Assembly: GCF_017305915.1 (NCBI RefSeq)
Contig: NZ_JAFKJN010000037.1
Span: 1-64,000, forward strand
Direction: 5' to 3'
Source of the DNA: Reyranella sp.
GTDB taxonomy: Bacteria; Pseudomonadota; Alphaproteobacteria; Reyranellales; Reyranellaceae
DNA length: 64,000 nt
Part shown: positions 1-8,364 of the stretch, piece after piece
Numbering within the stretch: position 1 is the stretch's first letter
Layout of the letters: every line of letters begins with the position of its first letter
The notes under the pieces: generated by a model
What the model was told of the DNA's origin: nothing
The model's database searches: none
What the model saw: only the letters and a program-made list of their open reading frames with translations
Translations under genes and position numbers: made by a program

Positions 1-112
1 CGCTGCCGGCAAGAAGCCCAAGGTCGCCATCGTCGCCGTCATGCGTAAGCTCATCGTCACCCTCAACGCCATGAGCCGACACAACCTCCCTTGGCAGCCT
101 GCCGGCGCTTAG
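1..112 (+). CDS. IS110-family transposase, C-terminal fragment
   Basis: Reading from base 2, the sequence encodes 36 residues ending in TAG. It contains the pattern K-P-K-V-A then M-R-K-L followed by L-N-A-M, which is typical of the extreme C-terminus of IS110/IS116/IS902-type transposases. These are DEDD-type enzymes that move circular intermediates without terminal inverted repeats. The rest lies left of the window, so it is unknown whether the element is intact. It points into the 3' end of the minus-strand catabolic run. Family assignment rests on a short tail only. Confidence 0.6.
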   Translation, partial: AAGKKPKVAIVAVMRKLIVTLNAMSRHNLPWQPAGA

Positions 113-147
113 GCCAAAAGACAGTTGCTCCCCATATGAATGGGGAG
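113..147 (-). terminator. Possible terminator of the minus-strand operon
   Basis: An 8-bp perfect hairpin (CTCCCCAT, ATGA loop, ATGGGGAG; 128-147) lies 10 bp beyond the stop codon of the receptor gene. On the minus strand it is followed by a loose T-rich stretch (TCTTTT). It sits between the convergent transposase tail and the operon end, so it may stop either transcript. The U-tract is weak. Confidence 0.4.
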
Positions 148-157
148 GGCTACGAGC

Positions 158-1120
158 TCAGTTCTCCGGCTTGATGTTGAAGTCGCGGATGACCTTGCCC
201 CACTTGGCGCGATCGGCGGCGATCTCCTTATCGAAGTCCTCCTTCGAGCCGTTGACGATCCGCAGGCCGTTGTCGGCGAACTTCTGCTTCACCTCGGGCG
301 TCGCCAGCGCCTTGGCGATCTCCTCATTCCAGCGCTTCTGCAGCTCGGGCGACAGGCCGGCCGGGCCGACGATGCCGAACCAGTTGTGGATCACGAAGTC
401 CTTCAGCCCGGTCCTGGAGATCACCGGCACCTCGGGCAGCAAGGGCGAGGCGGCATCGGCGCCGTAGGCGACCGGCCGCAGGCCGCCACCGCGGATCTGG
501 CCCATGAACTCCGGCATGTTGCCGAACATCAGGTCGACGCGGCCGCCGACCATGTCGATGATCGCCGGCGCGCCGCCGCGATAGGGCACCTGGGTGAGCT
601 TGGTGCCGGTCAGCGCCATGAACAGCGCGCAGGAGAGCTGCTGGCTGGAGCCCGAGCCGACCGTGGCGCAGGTCACCTTCTCGGGATTGGCTTTGGCCGC
701 CGTCTCGATGTCCTGCCACGTCTTGTAGGGCGTGTCGCGGCCGACCACGAGGACGTTGTAGACGCTGGCCACGTTGCCGATGGTCACGAGGTCCTTGTCG
801 ACATCGACGTTGCCCTTAACCATCTGCGGCAGCACGGTCATCATCGCCATCGAGGCGAGCAGGATGGTGTGCCCGTCGGGCGGCGACTTCGCGGTCTCCG
901 CGGCGGCGATCATGCCCGAGGCACCGGCCTTGTTGTCGACCACCACCGTCTTGCCGAGCTGCTTGGTGAGCTGCTCGGCCAGCACGCGGCCGATGATGTC
1001 CGACGTGCCACCGGCCGGGAAGCCGTTGACGAAACGGATCTCCCTGGACGGGAAGCTCTGCGCTTGCGCCGCCCCCGCGAACAGCGCGGCCAGCACGCCG
1101 ACGAACGCCAGTCTTTTCAT
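158..1120 (-). CDS. Bug/TctC-family periplasmic solute-binding protein
   Basis: A 320-residue receptor of the tripartite tricarboxylate transporter (Bug) family. Such proteins bind small carboxylates or related compounds in the periplasm. The ATG at 1120 is chosen because it is preceded by AAGGAG and begins a clean signal peptide (MKRLAFVG..., cleavage after AQA near residue 20). A longer reading frame upstream only runs through a palindromic repeat. The mature protein starts with the usual Bug strand (FPSREIRFVNGFPAGGTSDI) and carries the A-P-x-D-G-H-type loop as S-P-P-D-G-H. No TctA/TctB membrane genes are nearby, which is common for Bug proteins. It is the last gene of the long minus-strand run. 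Confidence 0.9.
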   Translation of the reverse strand: MKRLAFVGVLAALFAGAAQAQSFPSREIRFVNGFPAGGTSDIIGRVLAEQLTKQLGKTVVVDNKAGASGMIAAAETAKSPPDGHTILLASMAMMTVLPQMVKGNVDVDKDLVTIGNVASVYNVLVVGRDTPYKTWQDIETAAKANPEKVTCATVGSGSSQQLSCALFMALTGTKLTQVPYRGGAPAIIDMVGGRVDLMFGNMPEFMGQIRGGGLRPVAYGADAASPLLPEVPVISRTGLKDFVIHNWFGIVGPAGLSPELQKRWNEEIAKALATPEVKQKFADNGLRIVNGSKEDFDKEIAADRAKWGKVIRDFNIKPEN

Positions 1121-1143
1121 TGCCAACTCCTTACACAACAAGA

Positions 1144-1249
1144 CCACCTCACCCTGAGGAGCGGCCGCAGGCCGCGTCTCGAAGGGTGGGCAACACGCAC
1201 GGTCCACCCTTCGAGACGCGCCCTTCGGGCGCTCCTCAGGGTGAGGTGG
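1144..1249. repeat. Dispersed intergenic palindrome (106 bp)
   Basis: The two ends are perfect 19-bp inverted copies (CCACCTCACCCTGAGGAGC and its complement). Inside lies a second 15-bp inverted pair around CGTCTCGAAGGGTGG. The whole can fold into one long hairpin or cruciform. It fills the gap between the Bug receptor and the upstream enolase gene. The sequence type (CACCCTGAGGAGC) is a common REP-like intergenic element in GC-rich proteobacteria (recalled, not searched). Confidence 0.75.
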
Positions 1250-1268
1250 GGTTTGCCGAGGCTGCGCA

Positions 1269-2408
1269 TCAGACATAACCGGCCCCCTCGATGACCGGAT
1301 GGGCCGCGAGGAATTTCTCGTCGATCTCCACGCCGATGCCGGGCTTGTCGAGCGGACGGACGCAGCCGTCCTTGCCGATCTTCCACGGCTCGCTGCCGAG
1401 CTCGTCGCGGAAAAGGTTGGCGACCGAGAGGTCGGCCTCGAAGTAGCCGCCATTGTCGATCGCGGCGAGGAAATGGATCGACACCGCCTGGTTGAGGCCG
1501 GTCATCGAGGAATGCGGATGCACCGGCAGCTTCCACATCGAGGCCGCCGCCGCGATGCGCTGCACCTCGGTGATGCCGCCCGACTTGGAGAGATCGGGCT
1601 GCAGGATGGTGACGATCCCGTCCTCGATCACGCGATGGAACTCGAAGCGCGTGTAGTGGTTCTCGCCCGCCGCCAAGGGCGTGCGGCCGAAGCTGCGCGC
1701 CAGCCTGTAGGAGCGATGGTCGTGCGCCGGGAACGGCTCCTCCAGCCAGCCGATGTTGAGCTCGTCCATCGCCGGCATGACCTGGCGCACGTCGGCCACC
1801 GAGTAGCCGGTGTTGGCGTCGGTCAGCAGGACGATGTCGTCGCCGAAGCGGCGGCGCACCGCGGTCATCCGGGCGATGTCGGCCTTCACCGTATCGCCGA
1901 CGCGGAGCTTCAGCGCCTTGTAGCCCGCCTCGACCATCGGCACGGCTTCGGCGGCCAGCGCATCGGGCGGCTGGTAGCCGAGCGAGATGCCACCGGCGTA
2001 CGCGGGCACCGGCTTGTCGCTGCCGCCGAGCAGCTTGTAGAGCGGCCAGCCCGTCGCCTTGCCCTTGATGTCCCACAGCGCCTGGTCGAGGCCGCTCATC
2101 GCCATCGAGGTCGCCGCTCCCGCGCCGTGGCTGCCGAGCTGCATCTTGTAGATCCTGGCCCAGATGCCCACCGTGTCGCTGGCATCCATGCCCAGCACCA
2201 GATCGCGCAAGGTAGTGTTGACCAGATGGCCGATCGTGCCCGGGGCGCGGGCGTGGTGGCTCTCGCCCCAGCCGACGATGCCGTCCTCGGTCGTCACCTT
2301 GACCATGACGCAGTCGCGCTTGGTCATGGTGCCGATGCCGAGCGACACCTGCTTGTCCTTGGACACCCGGAACGAGGTCGGATAGGCCTTGATGTCGACG
2401 ATCTTCAT
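1269..2408 (-). CDS. Mandelate racemase/muconate lactonizing enzyme family protein
   Basis: A 379-residue enolase-superfamily enzyme with the expected two parts: capping domain (about 1-130) and barrel (about 130-370). Metal ligands are visible at D197 (TDAN), E223 (LEEP) and E249 (GEN). The second-strand base is K167-L-R169, and a D272/H297-or-H299 pair could form the His-Asp dyad of the mandelate racemase subgroup. These enzymes abstract a proton alpha to a carboxylate and either racemise or dehydrate it; the substrate cannot be read from sequence. It lies just downstream of a second, clearly different paralogue, separated by a palindromic repeat. The ATG at 2408 starts the family-typical MKIVDIKAY. 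Confidence 0.9.
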   Translation of the reverse strand: MKIVDIKAYPTSFRVSKDKQVSLGIGTMTKRDCVMVKVTTEDGIVGWGESHHARAPGTIGHLVNTTLRDLVLGMDASDTVGIWARIYKMQLGSHGAGAATSMAMSGLDQALWDIKGKATGWPLYKLLGGSDKPVPAYAGGISLGYQPPDALAAEAVPMVEAGYKALKLRVGDTVKADIARMTAVRRRFGDDIVLLTDANTGYSVADVRQVMPAMDELNIGWLEEPFPAHDHRSYRLARSFGRTPLAAGENHYTRFEFHRVIEDGIVTILQPDLSKSGGITEVQRIAAAASMWKLPVHPHSSMTGLNQAVSIHFLAAIDNGGYFEADLSVANLFRDELGSEPWKIGKDGCVRPLDKPGIGVEIDEKFLAAHPVIEGAGYV

Positions 2409-2424
2409 TTTGCACGCATCCCCC

Positions 2425-2511
2425 TGTCGTCCTGAACGCAGCGAAGGACCTCACGCCAGCACCAGACTCGTTGATCGCTCCGCTAGGTCCTTCGCTGCGC
2501 TCAGGACGACA
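2425..2511. repeat. Dispersed intergenic palindrome
   Basis: Inverted arms of 27 bp (26 match) read TGTCGTCCTGAACGCAGCGA... on the left and its complement on the right, with a 33-bp spacer. It occupies the gap between the two enolase-family genes. Close relatives occur at 8283, 12760, 40918 and 61421. Confidence 0.8.
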
Positions 2512-2518
2512 ATTAAAT

Positions 2519-3658
2519 TCACGCCACCTTGTACTTCTTCAGCACCTCGCGATCGATCTCGATGCCGAGGCCGGGCCCGCCGGGCACCTTGACGATGCCC
2601 TTCTTCTGCTCGATCGGCGCCTGCGCGAGATGGTCGCGCAGCGGGTTGGGCGTCTGCTCGAACTCGAGCATCGGCGGCATCGGCCGGAAGGCCGGCGGCT
2701 GGTCGGGCAGCGCCGCGAGGAACTGCACCGTGGCGGCGAGTCCGATCGCCGAGCCCCAGGCATGCGGCACGCATTCGACGCCGAACGCCGAGGCCAGCGT
2801 CGCGATCTTGCGGCATTCCGAGAAGCCGCCGGCGGCGCACAGGTCGGGCTGCACGATGTCCATCGCCTTCCTGGCGATCACGTCGCGGAAGCCCCAGCGG
2901 GTGAAGTCGTTCTCGCCGCCGGCCACGGCCATGTCGAGCGCGCGCGTCACCTCGATATAGCCGTCATGGTCCTCCGGGCTGATCGGCTCCTCGAACCACA
3001 GGATGTCGTGCTCCTCCAGCATGCGGCCGAGCTTGATGGCGTTGGGCACCGAGAAGCAGTGGTTGGCGTCGACCGCGAGCTTGATGTCCGGCCCGATCGC
3101 CTGGCGCACCGCCGCGACGCGCCTCGCGTCGAGCTTCAGGTCGCCCAGTCCGATCTTCATCTTGATGGCGCGGAAGCCGTCGTTCTTGAACGCCAGCGCC
3201 TCCTCGACCGCCTCCTCGACCAGCCGGTCCATGTCGATGAAGTAGAGGCCGGTCGCGTAGGGGATCACCTCCGTGCGATAAGCGCCACCGATCAGCTTGT
3301 GCACCGGCTTGTTGACGGCGCGGCCCATGATGTCCCACAGCGCGATGTCGATGCCGGAAAGGGCGGAGATCGCCATGCCGGTCGTGCCGTAGTCCTTCAC
3401 GCGGTTGTAGAGGTCTTCCCAGATCGTCTCGACGTCGAACGGGTCCTTGCCGACCACCCGGGCTTTGAACTGCGTGTCGATGAAGGTCTTGGCGACGGCG
3501 GCCGGGCCATAGCATTCGCCCCAGCCCGTGACGCCCTCGTCGGTCGAAACCTCGACCACGCAGGACGAGCGCGTGCCGTAGACCCAGCCGCGCGCCGACA
3601 CGAACGGCTTGTCGACCTTGCATTGCAGGATGTGCGTGGCGACGTCGGTGATCTTCAT
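2519..3658 (-). CDS. Mandelate racemase/muconate lactonizing enzyme family protein (second copy)
   Basis: A 379-residue enolase-superfamily enzyme with a complete active-site set: K166-M-K168 on strand 2, metal ligands D197 (VDAN), E223 (FEEP) and E249 (GEN), then D272 and H299 (PHAW). The K-x-K plus His-Asp pattern places it in the mandelate racemase subgroup, where sugar-acid dehydratases are frequent. It is equal in length to the downstream neighbour but differs in most positions, so the two likely act on different substrates or stereoisomers rather than being a recent duplication. It has the usual start MKITDVATHI. Exact reaction not inferable. Confidence 0.9.
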   Translation of the reverse strand: MKITDVATHILQCKVDKPFVSARGWVYGTRSSCVVEVSTDEGVTGWGECYGPAAVAKTFIDTQFKARVVGKDPFDVETIWEDLYNRVKDYGTTGMAISALSGIDIALWDIMGRAVNKPVHKLIGGAYRTEVIPYATGLYFIDMDRLVEEAVEEALAFKNDGFRAIKMKIGLGDLKLDARRVAAVRQAIGPDIKLAVDANHCFSVPNAIKLGRMLEEHDILWFEEPISPEDHDGYIEVTRALDMAVAGGENDFTRWGFRDVIARKAMDIVQPDLCAAGGFSECRKIATLASAFGVECVPHAWGSAIGLAATVQFLAALPDQPPAFRPMPPMLEFEQTPNPLRDHLAQAPIEQKKGIVKVPGGPGLGIEIDREVLKKYKVA

Positions 3659-3804
3659 GGTCTTCCTATTGCAGGTCCGGTGAAATCGCGCGAGGCCGCC
3701 GCTTTGCTCTGCGAAGTCTCAGGAGTCTCATTGGGGCTCACCCCACGAGACCGGTCCGGGCACCGTCAAAACAAGACGGAGGGTGCCGAAACTCGTCCGG
3801 ACAG

Positions 3805-4782
3805 TTACTTGAGCGCGAACAGTGTGCGCACGAATCCGGCGACGGCGGTCTGGGTGGCCGTTGCGGCCGCGGCGTTGCGGCCGACATGCGGATCGAGCTG
3901 CACGCAGGCGTCGCGATAGCCGAACGGCTCGCCGGAAGCGGCATTGACCAGCACGCCGTCGGCCTTCTCGACGATCGAGCAGGCGCGCACCGTCTGCGAG
4001 CCTTTGGCGACCACCGGGCCGGAGCCCAGCGGCGTATCGTAGCCGTGATGGGCGTCGGGATACTCGGTCAGCACGACATCGCGGCCCGCCGCCTTCAGGC
4101 GCTCGACGAAGCGCTTGCAGGAGGCCACCGGGTTATAGTCGTCGGCGATGCCGTGGAAGATGCGGATCGGCTTCGCGACCACGTCGGTGTCGGAGAGGTA
4201 GGTCGTCGAGCAGTCGGGATAGAGCGGGATGTAGGCTGCGAACTCGGCGCCCGACTTGTTCCAGAGCTTGTGGAAGCGCTGCTCACTGGCGAAGAGAGCA
4301 GCCTGCCCGCCGCGCGAGAATCCCATCAGGGCGATGCGCTGCGGATCGACGCGCGGATGCTTGGCCAGCATCGCCAGTGCACCGTAGATATCCAGGATGA
4401 AGTTGAGCCGGCCGAGCTGCGTCTGGTCGGCCGACACCGAGGTCAGACCGCGCCCGGTAAAGCCGTCGATCGCGAAGGTCGACACGCCCATCGAATTGAA
4501 CAGGCGGCTCCAGATGTCGATGCCCGGGCTCATGCCGCCCGAGCCGTGCATCAGGATCACGACGGGCAGCCGGCCGCCGCCCTGCGCGATCCGGAGCTCG
4601 CCGGTCACGGTAGCGGGCTTGCCGTCCTTGCCGGTCAGGAACTCGCCGTCACCGAGCGTCTGGGTCGGGATCGCATGCAGCTCGATGCGCTGGGCGATGT
4701 CGGCGGTTTGCGTCTCGGCGCGCGGCGGTGTCGCGGCCATCGCGCCCAGCACGGCGAGAATGGCCAAGGTACGTGCGATCAT
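3805..4782 (-). CDS. Exported alpha/beta hydrolase, dienelactone-hydrolase-like
   Basis: A 325-residue protein with an N-terminal signal peptide (hydrophobic 4-18, cleavage near residue 22). The hydrolase fold shows the oxyanion strand VVILMHGSGG (about 74-83), the nucleophile elbow GFSRGG with S156, an acid after the FHGIADD strand (about 214) and a histidine in DAHHGYD (245/246). This matches dienelactone-hydrolase-like esterases. Several cysteines (191, 222 and near the C-terminus) could form periplasmic disulfides. It starts 9 bp after the stop codon of the pentapeptide-repeat gene, so co-transcription is likely. The substrate is probably an ester or lactone arising in the local pathway (inference). 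Confidence 0.8.
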   Translation of the reverse strand: MIARTLAILAVLGAMAATPPRAETQTADIAQRIELHAIPTQTLGDGEFLTGKDGKPATVTGELRIAQGGGRLPVVILMHGSGGMSPGIDIWSRLFNSMGVSTFAIDGFTGRGLTSVSADQTQLGRLNFILDIYGALAMLAKHPRVDPQRIALMGFSRGGQAALFASEQRFHKLWNKSGAEFAAYIPLYPDCSTTYLSDTDVVAKPIRIFHGIADDYNPVASCKRFVERLKAAGRDVVLTEYPDAHHGYDTPLGSGPVVAKGSQTVRACSIVEKADGVLVNAASGEPFGYRDACVQLDPHVGRNAAAATATQTAVAGFVRTLFALK

Positions 4783-4791
4783 GTTTCCCCC

Positions 4792-5523
4792 TCAGTCGAT
4801 CTCTTTGGATGAAGGATGCACGTCGACGCCGAGCTGTCCAAGGATCTCCGCCTGCTCGCTGTCGCTGATCTTGAGGCCGGCATAGTCGGCGAGCACAGCC
4901 AGGTTCAGGCCGGACAGCTCCGATCCGCGAAGGTCCGCACCGAGCAATCGGGCCCGTTCCCAGTCGATCCGGTCCAACGCGCAGCCGATCAGCGTGGCCT
5001 CGCTGAGGTCGGTGTCGATGAACGACGCCTCCGAGAGCTTGCACGACCGGAAGGCGCAATTCTGCAGGAACAGGCCGGACAAGTCGGCGAAGCTGATGTT
5101 GCACCGCTCGAAGCTGGCCCCGGTCAGGGTCGAGCGCCGCGAGATCGTCTTCGAGAAGCTCGATTGATGGAATTGCGCGCCGCGGAAGCTCGAGTCCGTG
5201 GCCGTCAGGTCGTAGAGATCGCAGCGCTCGAAGCGGCCGGTCGCGACGTTGCACTTGGCTATTTCGGCCGACTGGAGATCGCAAAAGGCGAAGGTGCAGC
5301 CCTTCCGCTTCTCCGCATCGAACCAGGAGCAGCCGACGAACCGCGCCTTGGCGAACTTGGCTCCGGCAAGGCGCATCGGCTCGAACCGGCAATCGGTGAA
5401 GGTGGCTTCCGAGAGATCGACCGCGTTCAAGTCCAGGGCCGACGAGAACAGCATGCCCTCGAAGGCACGGTCGCCGGCGGCCGTGGCCGCAAGCTCCTCC
5501 TGCGAGAGGGTGCGATGGCTCAT
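4792..5523 (-). CDS. Pentapeptide-repeat protein
   Basis: A 243-residue protein made mostly of A(D/N)Lxx-type five-residue repeats (for example LSEATF, LAGAKF, LTGASF, LSEASF, LLGADL) between about residues 30 and 215. These build a right-handed quadrilateral beta-helix. The ATG overlaps the hydantoinase A stop codon by 4 bp (ATGA), giving translational coupling, and occupies the position where hydantoinase B is normally found. No signal peptide or membrane segment is visible. Many repeats have Cys in place of Ala/Asp, which is unusual (CSWF, CTFAFCDL, CNVA, CDLY). Function unknown; pentapeptide proteins can be structural scaffolds or DNA mimics. Confidence 0.8.
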   Translation of the reverse strand: MSHRTLSQEELAATAAGDRAFEGMLFSSALDLNAVDLSEATFTDCRFEPMRLAGAKFAKARFVGCSWFDAEKRKGCTFAFCDLQSAEIAKCNVATGRFERCDLYDLTATDSSFRGAQFHQSSFSKTISRRSTLTGASFERCNISFADLSGLFLQNCAFRSCKLSEASFIDTDLSEATLIGCALDRIDWERARLLGADLRGSELSGLNLAVLADYAGLKISDSEQAEILGQLGVDVHPSSKEID

Positions 5524-7565
5524 CCGACGGCGATCAGCAGGTTGCCGAGCGCGTCCTGGTGGACCGTGTCGCCCGGCTCGATCACCGTCGTGCAATCGAG
5601 CTGCTCGAGGATCGCCGGGCCGGCGAAGGTCGCGTCCCTCGGCAGCTTGTCGCGCGCATAGATCGGCGTCTGGTGCCAGCCGTCGGCAAACCACACCCGG
5701 CGCTCGGCCACCTGCGCCGCCTTGAGAGTCGGCGCGCGCTCCGTGGCAGCCAGCGCCGCGAGCGAAATCTCCGGCCGCGCGCCGATCACCGCGGTGTGCA
5801 GGTTGACCAGCACCGGCGGGATTTCGGCAAGCTCGATGCCGAAGCGGCGCCAGTAGGCCGCGGCGAAGGCCTCGTGCAGACCGGCGACGCCGATGTCGGG
5901 CCGCTCGACCGCGACCGACAGGATATGGCTCTGCCCCTGGAACTGCATGTCGGCGCTGTAGACGGCGCGCAGCTCGCGCACCGGCACGCCTTCGTTGCGG
6001 ATCGTAGCCTCGCCCTGCTCCTTCTGCTGGGCGTAGATGCCGGCGATGTCGGCGTCGACCACGGCCGACAGGGGCTTGTTGACCGTGCGCACATAGTCGT
6101 GCCGCAGGTCGGCGACGACGCAGCCCAGGGCGTTGGTGATGCCCGGCCGCGCCGGCACCAGCACGGTCGGGATCGCCAATTCGCGGGCCAGCGCCGTCGC
6201 GTGCAGCGGCCCGGCGCCGCCGAAGGCGAACAGCGCGAAGTCGCGCGGATCGTGGCCGCGTGATAGCGAGACCAGGCGCATCGCGCCGGCCATGCGGTCG
6301 TTGGCGATGCGCAGGATGGCGGCGGCGGCCGTGTCGGCGTCGAGGCCGAGCCGCTTGCCGACCTTGTCCGCGATCGCCTGGCGCACATGGTCGAGCGTCA
6401 CCGGCCGGTCGACGCCCAGCAGCCGCTCGGGATTGAGCCGGCCCAGCACCAGGTTGGCGTCGGTGATGGTGGGCTCGCTGCCGCCCTTGCCGTAGCAGAT
6501 CGGCCCCGGCCGCGCGCCGGCGCTCTCCGGCCCGACGCGCAGCATGCCGGCGGCATCGACCGAGGCGATCGAGCCGCCGCCGGCGCCGATCGTGTGCACG
6601 TCGACCATCGGCACGTGGATCGGCATGGCGTATTCGAGCTCGAGCTCGCCCGAGACCTGCGGGATCGCGTCCTCGATCAGGCCGACATCGGTCGAGGTGC
6701 CGCCCATGTCGTAGGTGATCAGGTTGGGCTGGCCCGAGACGCGGCCGGTATAGGCCGCCGCCATCACGCCCGACGCCGGACCCGACATCACCGTGTTGAC
6801 CGCCGCCTGCGCGATGAGCTGCGAGGAGATCGTGCCGCCATTGCCCTGCATCACCAGGATGTCGCGGTCGAAGCCCTTGGCCCTGAGCTCCGTGCGCAGC
6901 CGGTCGAGGTAGCGCGCCAGCACCGGCTGCACCGAGGCATTGACCGCCGCCGTCACGCCGCGCTCGAACTCGCGATACTCCGACAGGATGGCGTGGCCCG
7001 GCGTGACGTAAGGGTTGGGCCACAGGCCGCGCACGATCTCGGCGGCGCGCTTCTCGTGCGCCGGGTTGATGTAGCTGTGCAGGAAATGGATGACGACCGC
7101 CTCGCAGCCCGAGGCCAGCAGCGTCTTCGCCGCGGCCGCGACGGCAGCCTCGTCGAGCTGAATCAGCACCTTGCCGTCGGCGTCCATGCGCTCGGGCACT
7201 TCGAGGCGCAGTTCGCGGTCGATCAGCGGATGGAAGGTGCCGCGCAGGCCGTAGGATTGCGGCCGGGTGCGGCGGCCGAGCTCCAGCACGTCGCGAAAGC
7301 CCTTGGTGGTGATCAGGCCGACCCTGGCGATCTTGCGCTCGAGCAGCGCGTTGGTCGTGGTGGTCGTGCCGTGGACCACGGCCTGCAGCGTCTTGGGCTC
7401 GGCGCCGGCGGCAGCGAGCGACGCCATGAAGCCGATCGCCTGGTTGTCGACGGTGGTCGGCACCTTGGCGAGCTTGACCTCGCCCGAGGCGGTATCGATC
7501 GCCAGCAGGTCGGTGAAGGTGCCGCCGACATCGATGCCGACCGTGAGGGTGTTGTTCGAAGCCAT
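5520..7565 (-). CDS. Hydantoinase/oxoprolinase family protein, A subunit (HyuA-like)
   Basis: A 681-residue ATP-dependent N-methylhydantoinase A/5-oxoprolinase/acetone-carboxylase beta-type subunit. The N-terminal actin-like ATPase motif GIDVGGTFTD (10-19) and the HGTTTTTNALLERK loop are intact, followed by the DMGGTSTDVGLI segment and GAGGGSIA. Such subunits open cyclic amides or carboxylate ketones together with a B subunit. No B subunit follows; the next gene is a pentapeptide-repeat protein overlapping by 4 bp. It starts 3 bp after the livF-like gene ends, so it belongs to the transporter operon. A different HyuA with a proper B partner lies at 61501. Confidence 0.88.
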   Translation of the reverse strand: MASNNTLTVGIDVGGTFTDLLAIDTASGEVKLAKVPTTVDNQAIGFMASLAAAGAEPKTLQAVVHGTTTTTNALLERKIARVGLITTKGFRDVLELGRRTRPQSYGLRGTFHPLIDRELRLEVPERMDADGKVLIQLDEAAVAAAAKTLLASGCEAVVIHFLHSYINPAHEKRAAEIVRGLWPNPYVTPGHAILSEYREFERGVTAAVNASVQPVLARYLDRLRTELRAKGFDRDILVMQGNGGTISSQLIAQAAVNTVMSGPASGVMAAAYTGRVSGQPNLITYDMGGTSTDVGLIEDAIPQVSGELELEYAMPIHVPMVDVHTIGAGGGSIASVDAAGMLRVGPESAGARPGPICYGKGGSEPTITDANLVLGRLNPERLLGVDRPVTLDHVRQAIADKVGKRLGLDADTAAAAILRIANDRMAGAMRLVSLSRGHDPRDFALFAFGGAGPLHATALARELAIPTVLVPARPGITNALGCVVADLRHDYVRTVNKPLSAVVDADIAGIYAQQKEQGEATIRNEGVPVRELRAVYSADMQFQGQSHILSVAVERPDIGVAGLHEAFAAAYWRRFGIELAEIPPVLVNLHTAVIGARPEISLAALAATERAPTLKAAQVAERRVWFADGWHQTPIYARDKLPRDATFAGPAILEQLDCTTVIEPGDTVHQDALGNLLIAVG

Positions 7566-7568
7566 CTG

Positions 7569-8270
7569 TCAGACCGAGAGATACTGTTCGCGAAGCGATG
7601 CATTGGCGGCGAGATCGGCCATGGTGCCGCCGAAGCGGATCTGGCCCTTCTCGATGATATAGGCGCGGTCGGCGATCGCCTCGCAGAAGCGCAGGTTCTG
7701 TTCGCACAGCAGCACCGACAGGCCCTCGCCCTTGAGGGTGCGGATCGATTCGGCCATCTCATGCACGATGATCGGCGCCAGCCCCTCCGACGGCTCGTCG
7801 AGCAGCACGCACTTCGGGTTCCCCATCAGGGTACGGGCGATGGTCAGCATCTGCTGCTCGCCGCCCGACATGCGCCCGCCCGGCCGCTCGCGCATGCGGC
7901 CGAGATTGGGGAACAGCTTGAACAGACGATCCGCGTTCCAGGTCGGTGCGCCGCGGCGCGCGGCCTGGCGGCCGACCTCGAGATTCTCCATCACCGAGAG
8001 CTCGGTGAAGATGCGCCGCTCCTCGGGCACGTAGCCCAGGCCCATCCGCGCGATGCGGTAGGGCGGCAGGCGGTCGATGCGCGCGCCGGCGAACGCGACC
8101 TCGCCGCGCGCCGGCGGCACCAGGCCCATGATCGCCTTCATCGCCGTGGTCTTGCCGGCGCCGTTGCGGCCGAGCAGCGCCACGACCTCGCCGGCATTCG
8201 CCTCGAGCGACACGCCGTGCAGGATGTGGGCGCGGCCGTAGAAGGCGTGGAGGTCGGTCACGCGGAGCAT
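7569..8270 (-). CDS. livF: Branched-chain-amino-acid-type ABC transporter ATPase (LivF)
   Basis: A 233-residue ABC ATPase with Walker A GRNGAGKTT (34-42), signature MSGGEQQML, Walker B CVLLDEPSEGLAP and a switch region around LLCEQN. Length and the SEGLAP extension are typical of LivF. It pairs with the LivG-type ATPase just upstream and the fused permease to energise uptake. It is separated from livG by a palindromic repeat. The real substrate of this Liv-like importer is likely the heterocycle or amide handled by the neighbouring enzymes rather than leucine (inference). Confidence 0.9.
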   Translation of the reverse strand: MLRVTDLHAFYGRAHILHGVSLEANAGEVVALLGRNGAGKTTAMKAIMGLVPPARGEVAFAGARIDRLPPYRIARMGLGYVPEERRIFTELSVMENLEVGRQAARRGAPTWNADRLFKLFPNLGRMRERPGGRMSGGEQQMLTIARTLMGNPKCVLLDEPSEGLAPIIVHEMAESIRTLKGEGLSVLLCEQNLRFCEAIADRAYIIEKGQIRFGGTMADLAANASLREQYLSV

Positions 8271-8282
8271 GGACCGCCCCTC

Positions 8283-8361
8283 CTGTCGTCCTGAGCGCAG
8301 CGAAGGACCTCATCGCCGCTTGCAACCGGCATGAGATCCTTCGCTACGCTCAGGATGACAG
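8283..8361. repeat. Dispersed intergenic palindrome
   Basis: Arms of about 31 bp begin CTGTCGTCCTGAGCGCAGCG and end CGCTACGCTCAGGATGACAG, with a few mismatches and a 17-bp spacer. The element fills the livG-livF gap and would form a strong hairpin in the operon mRNA. Same family as 2425, 12760, 40918 and 61421. Confidence 0.8.
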
Positions 8362-8364
8362 AAC

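Noticed and set aside
1117..1453. N-terminal extension of the Bug receptor through the palindrome at 1144
   Set aside because: The ATG at 1120 has a strong ribosome site and begins a clear signal peptide; the upstream part is repeat and antisense sequence.
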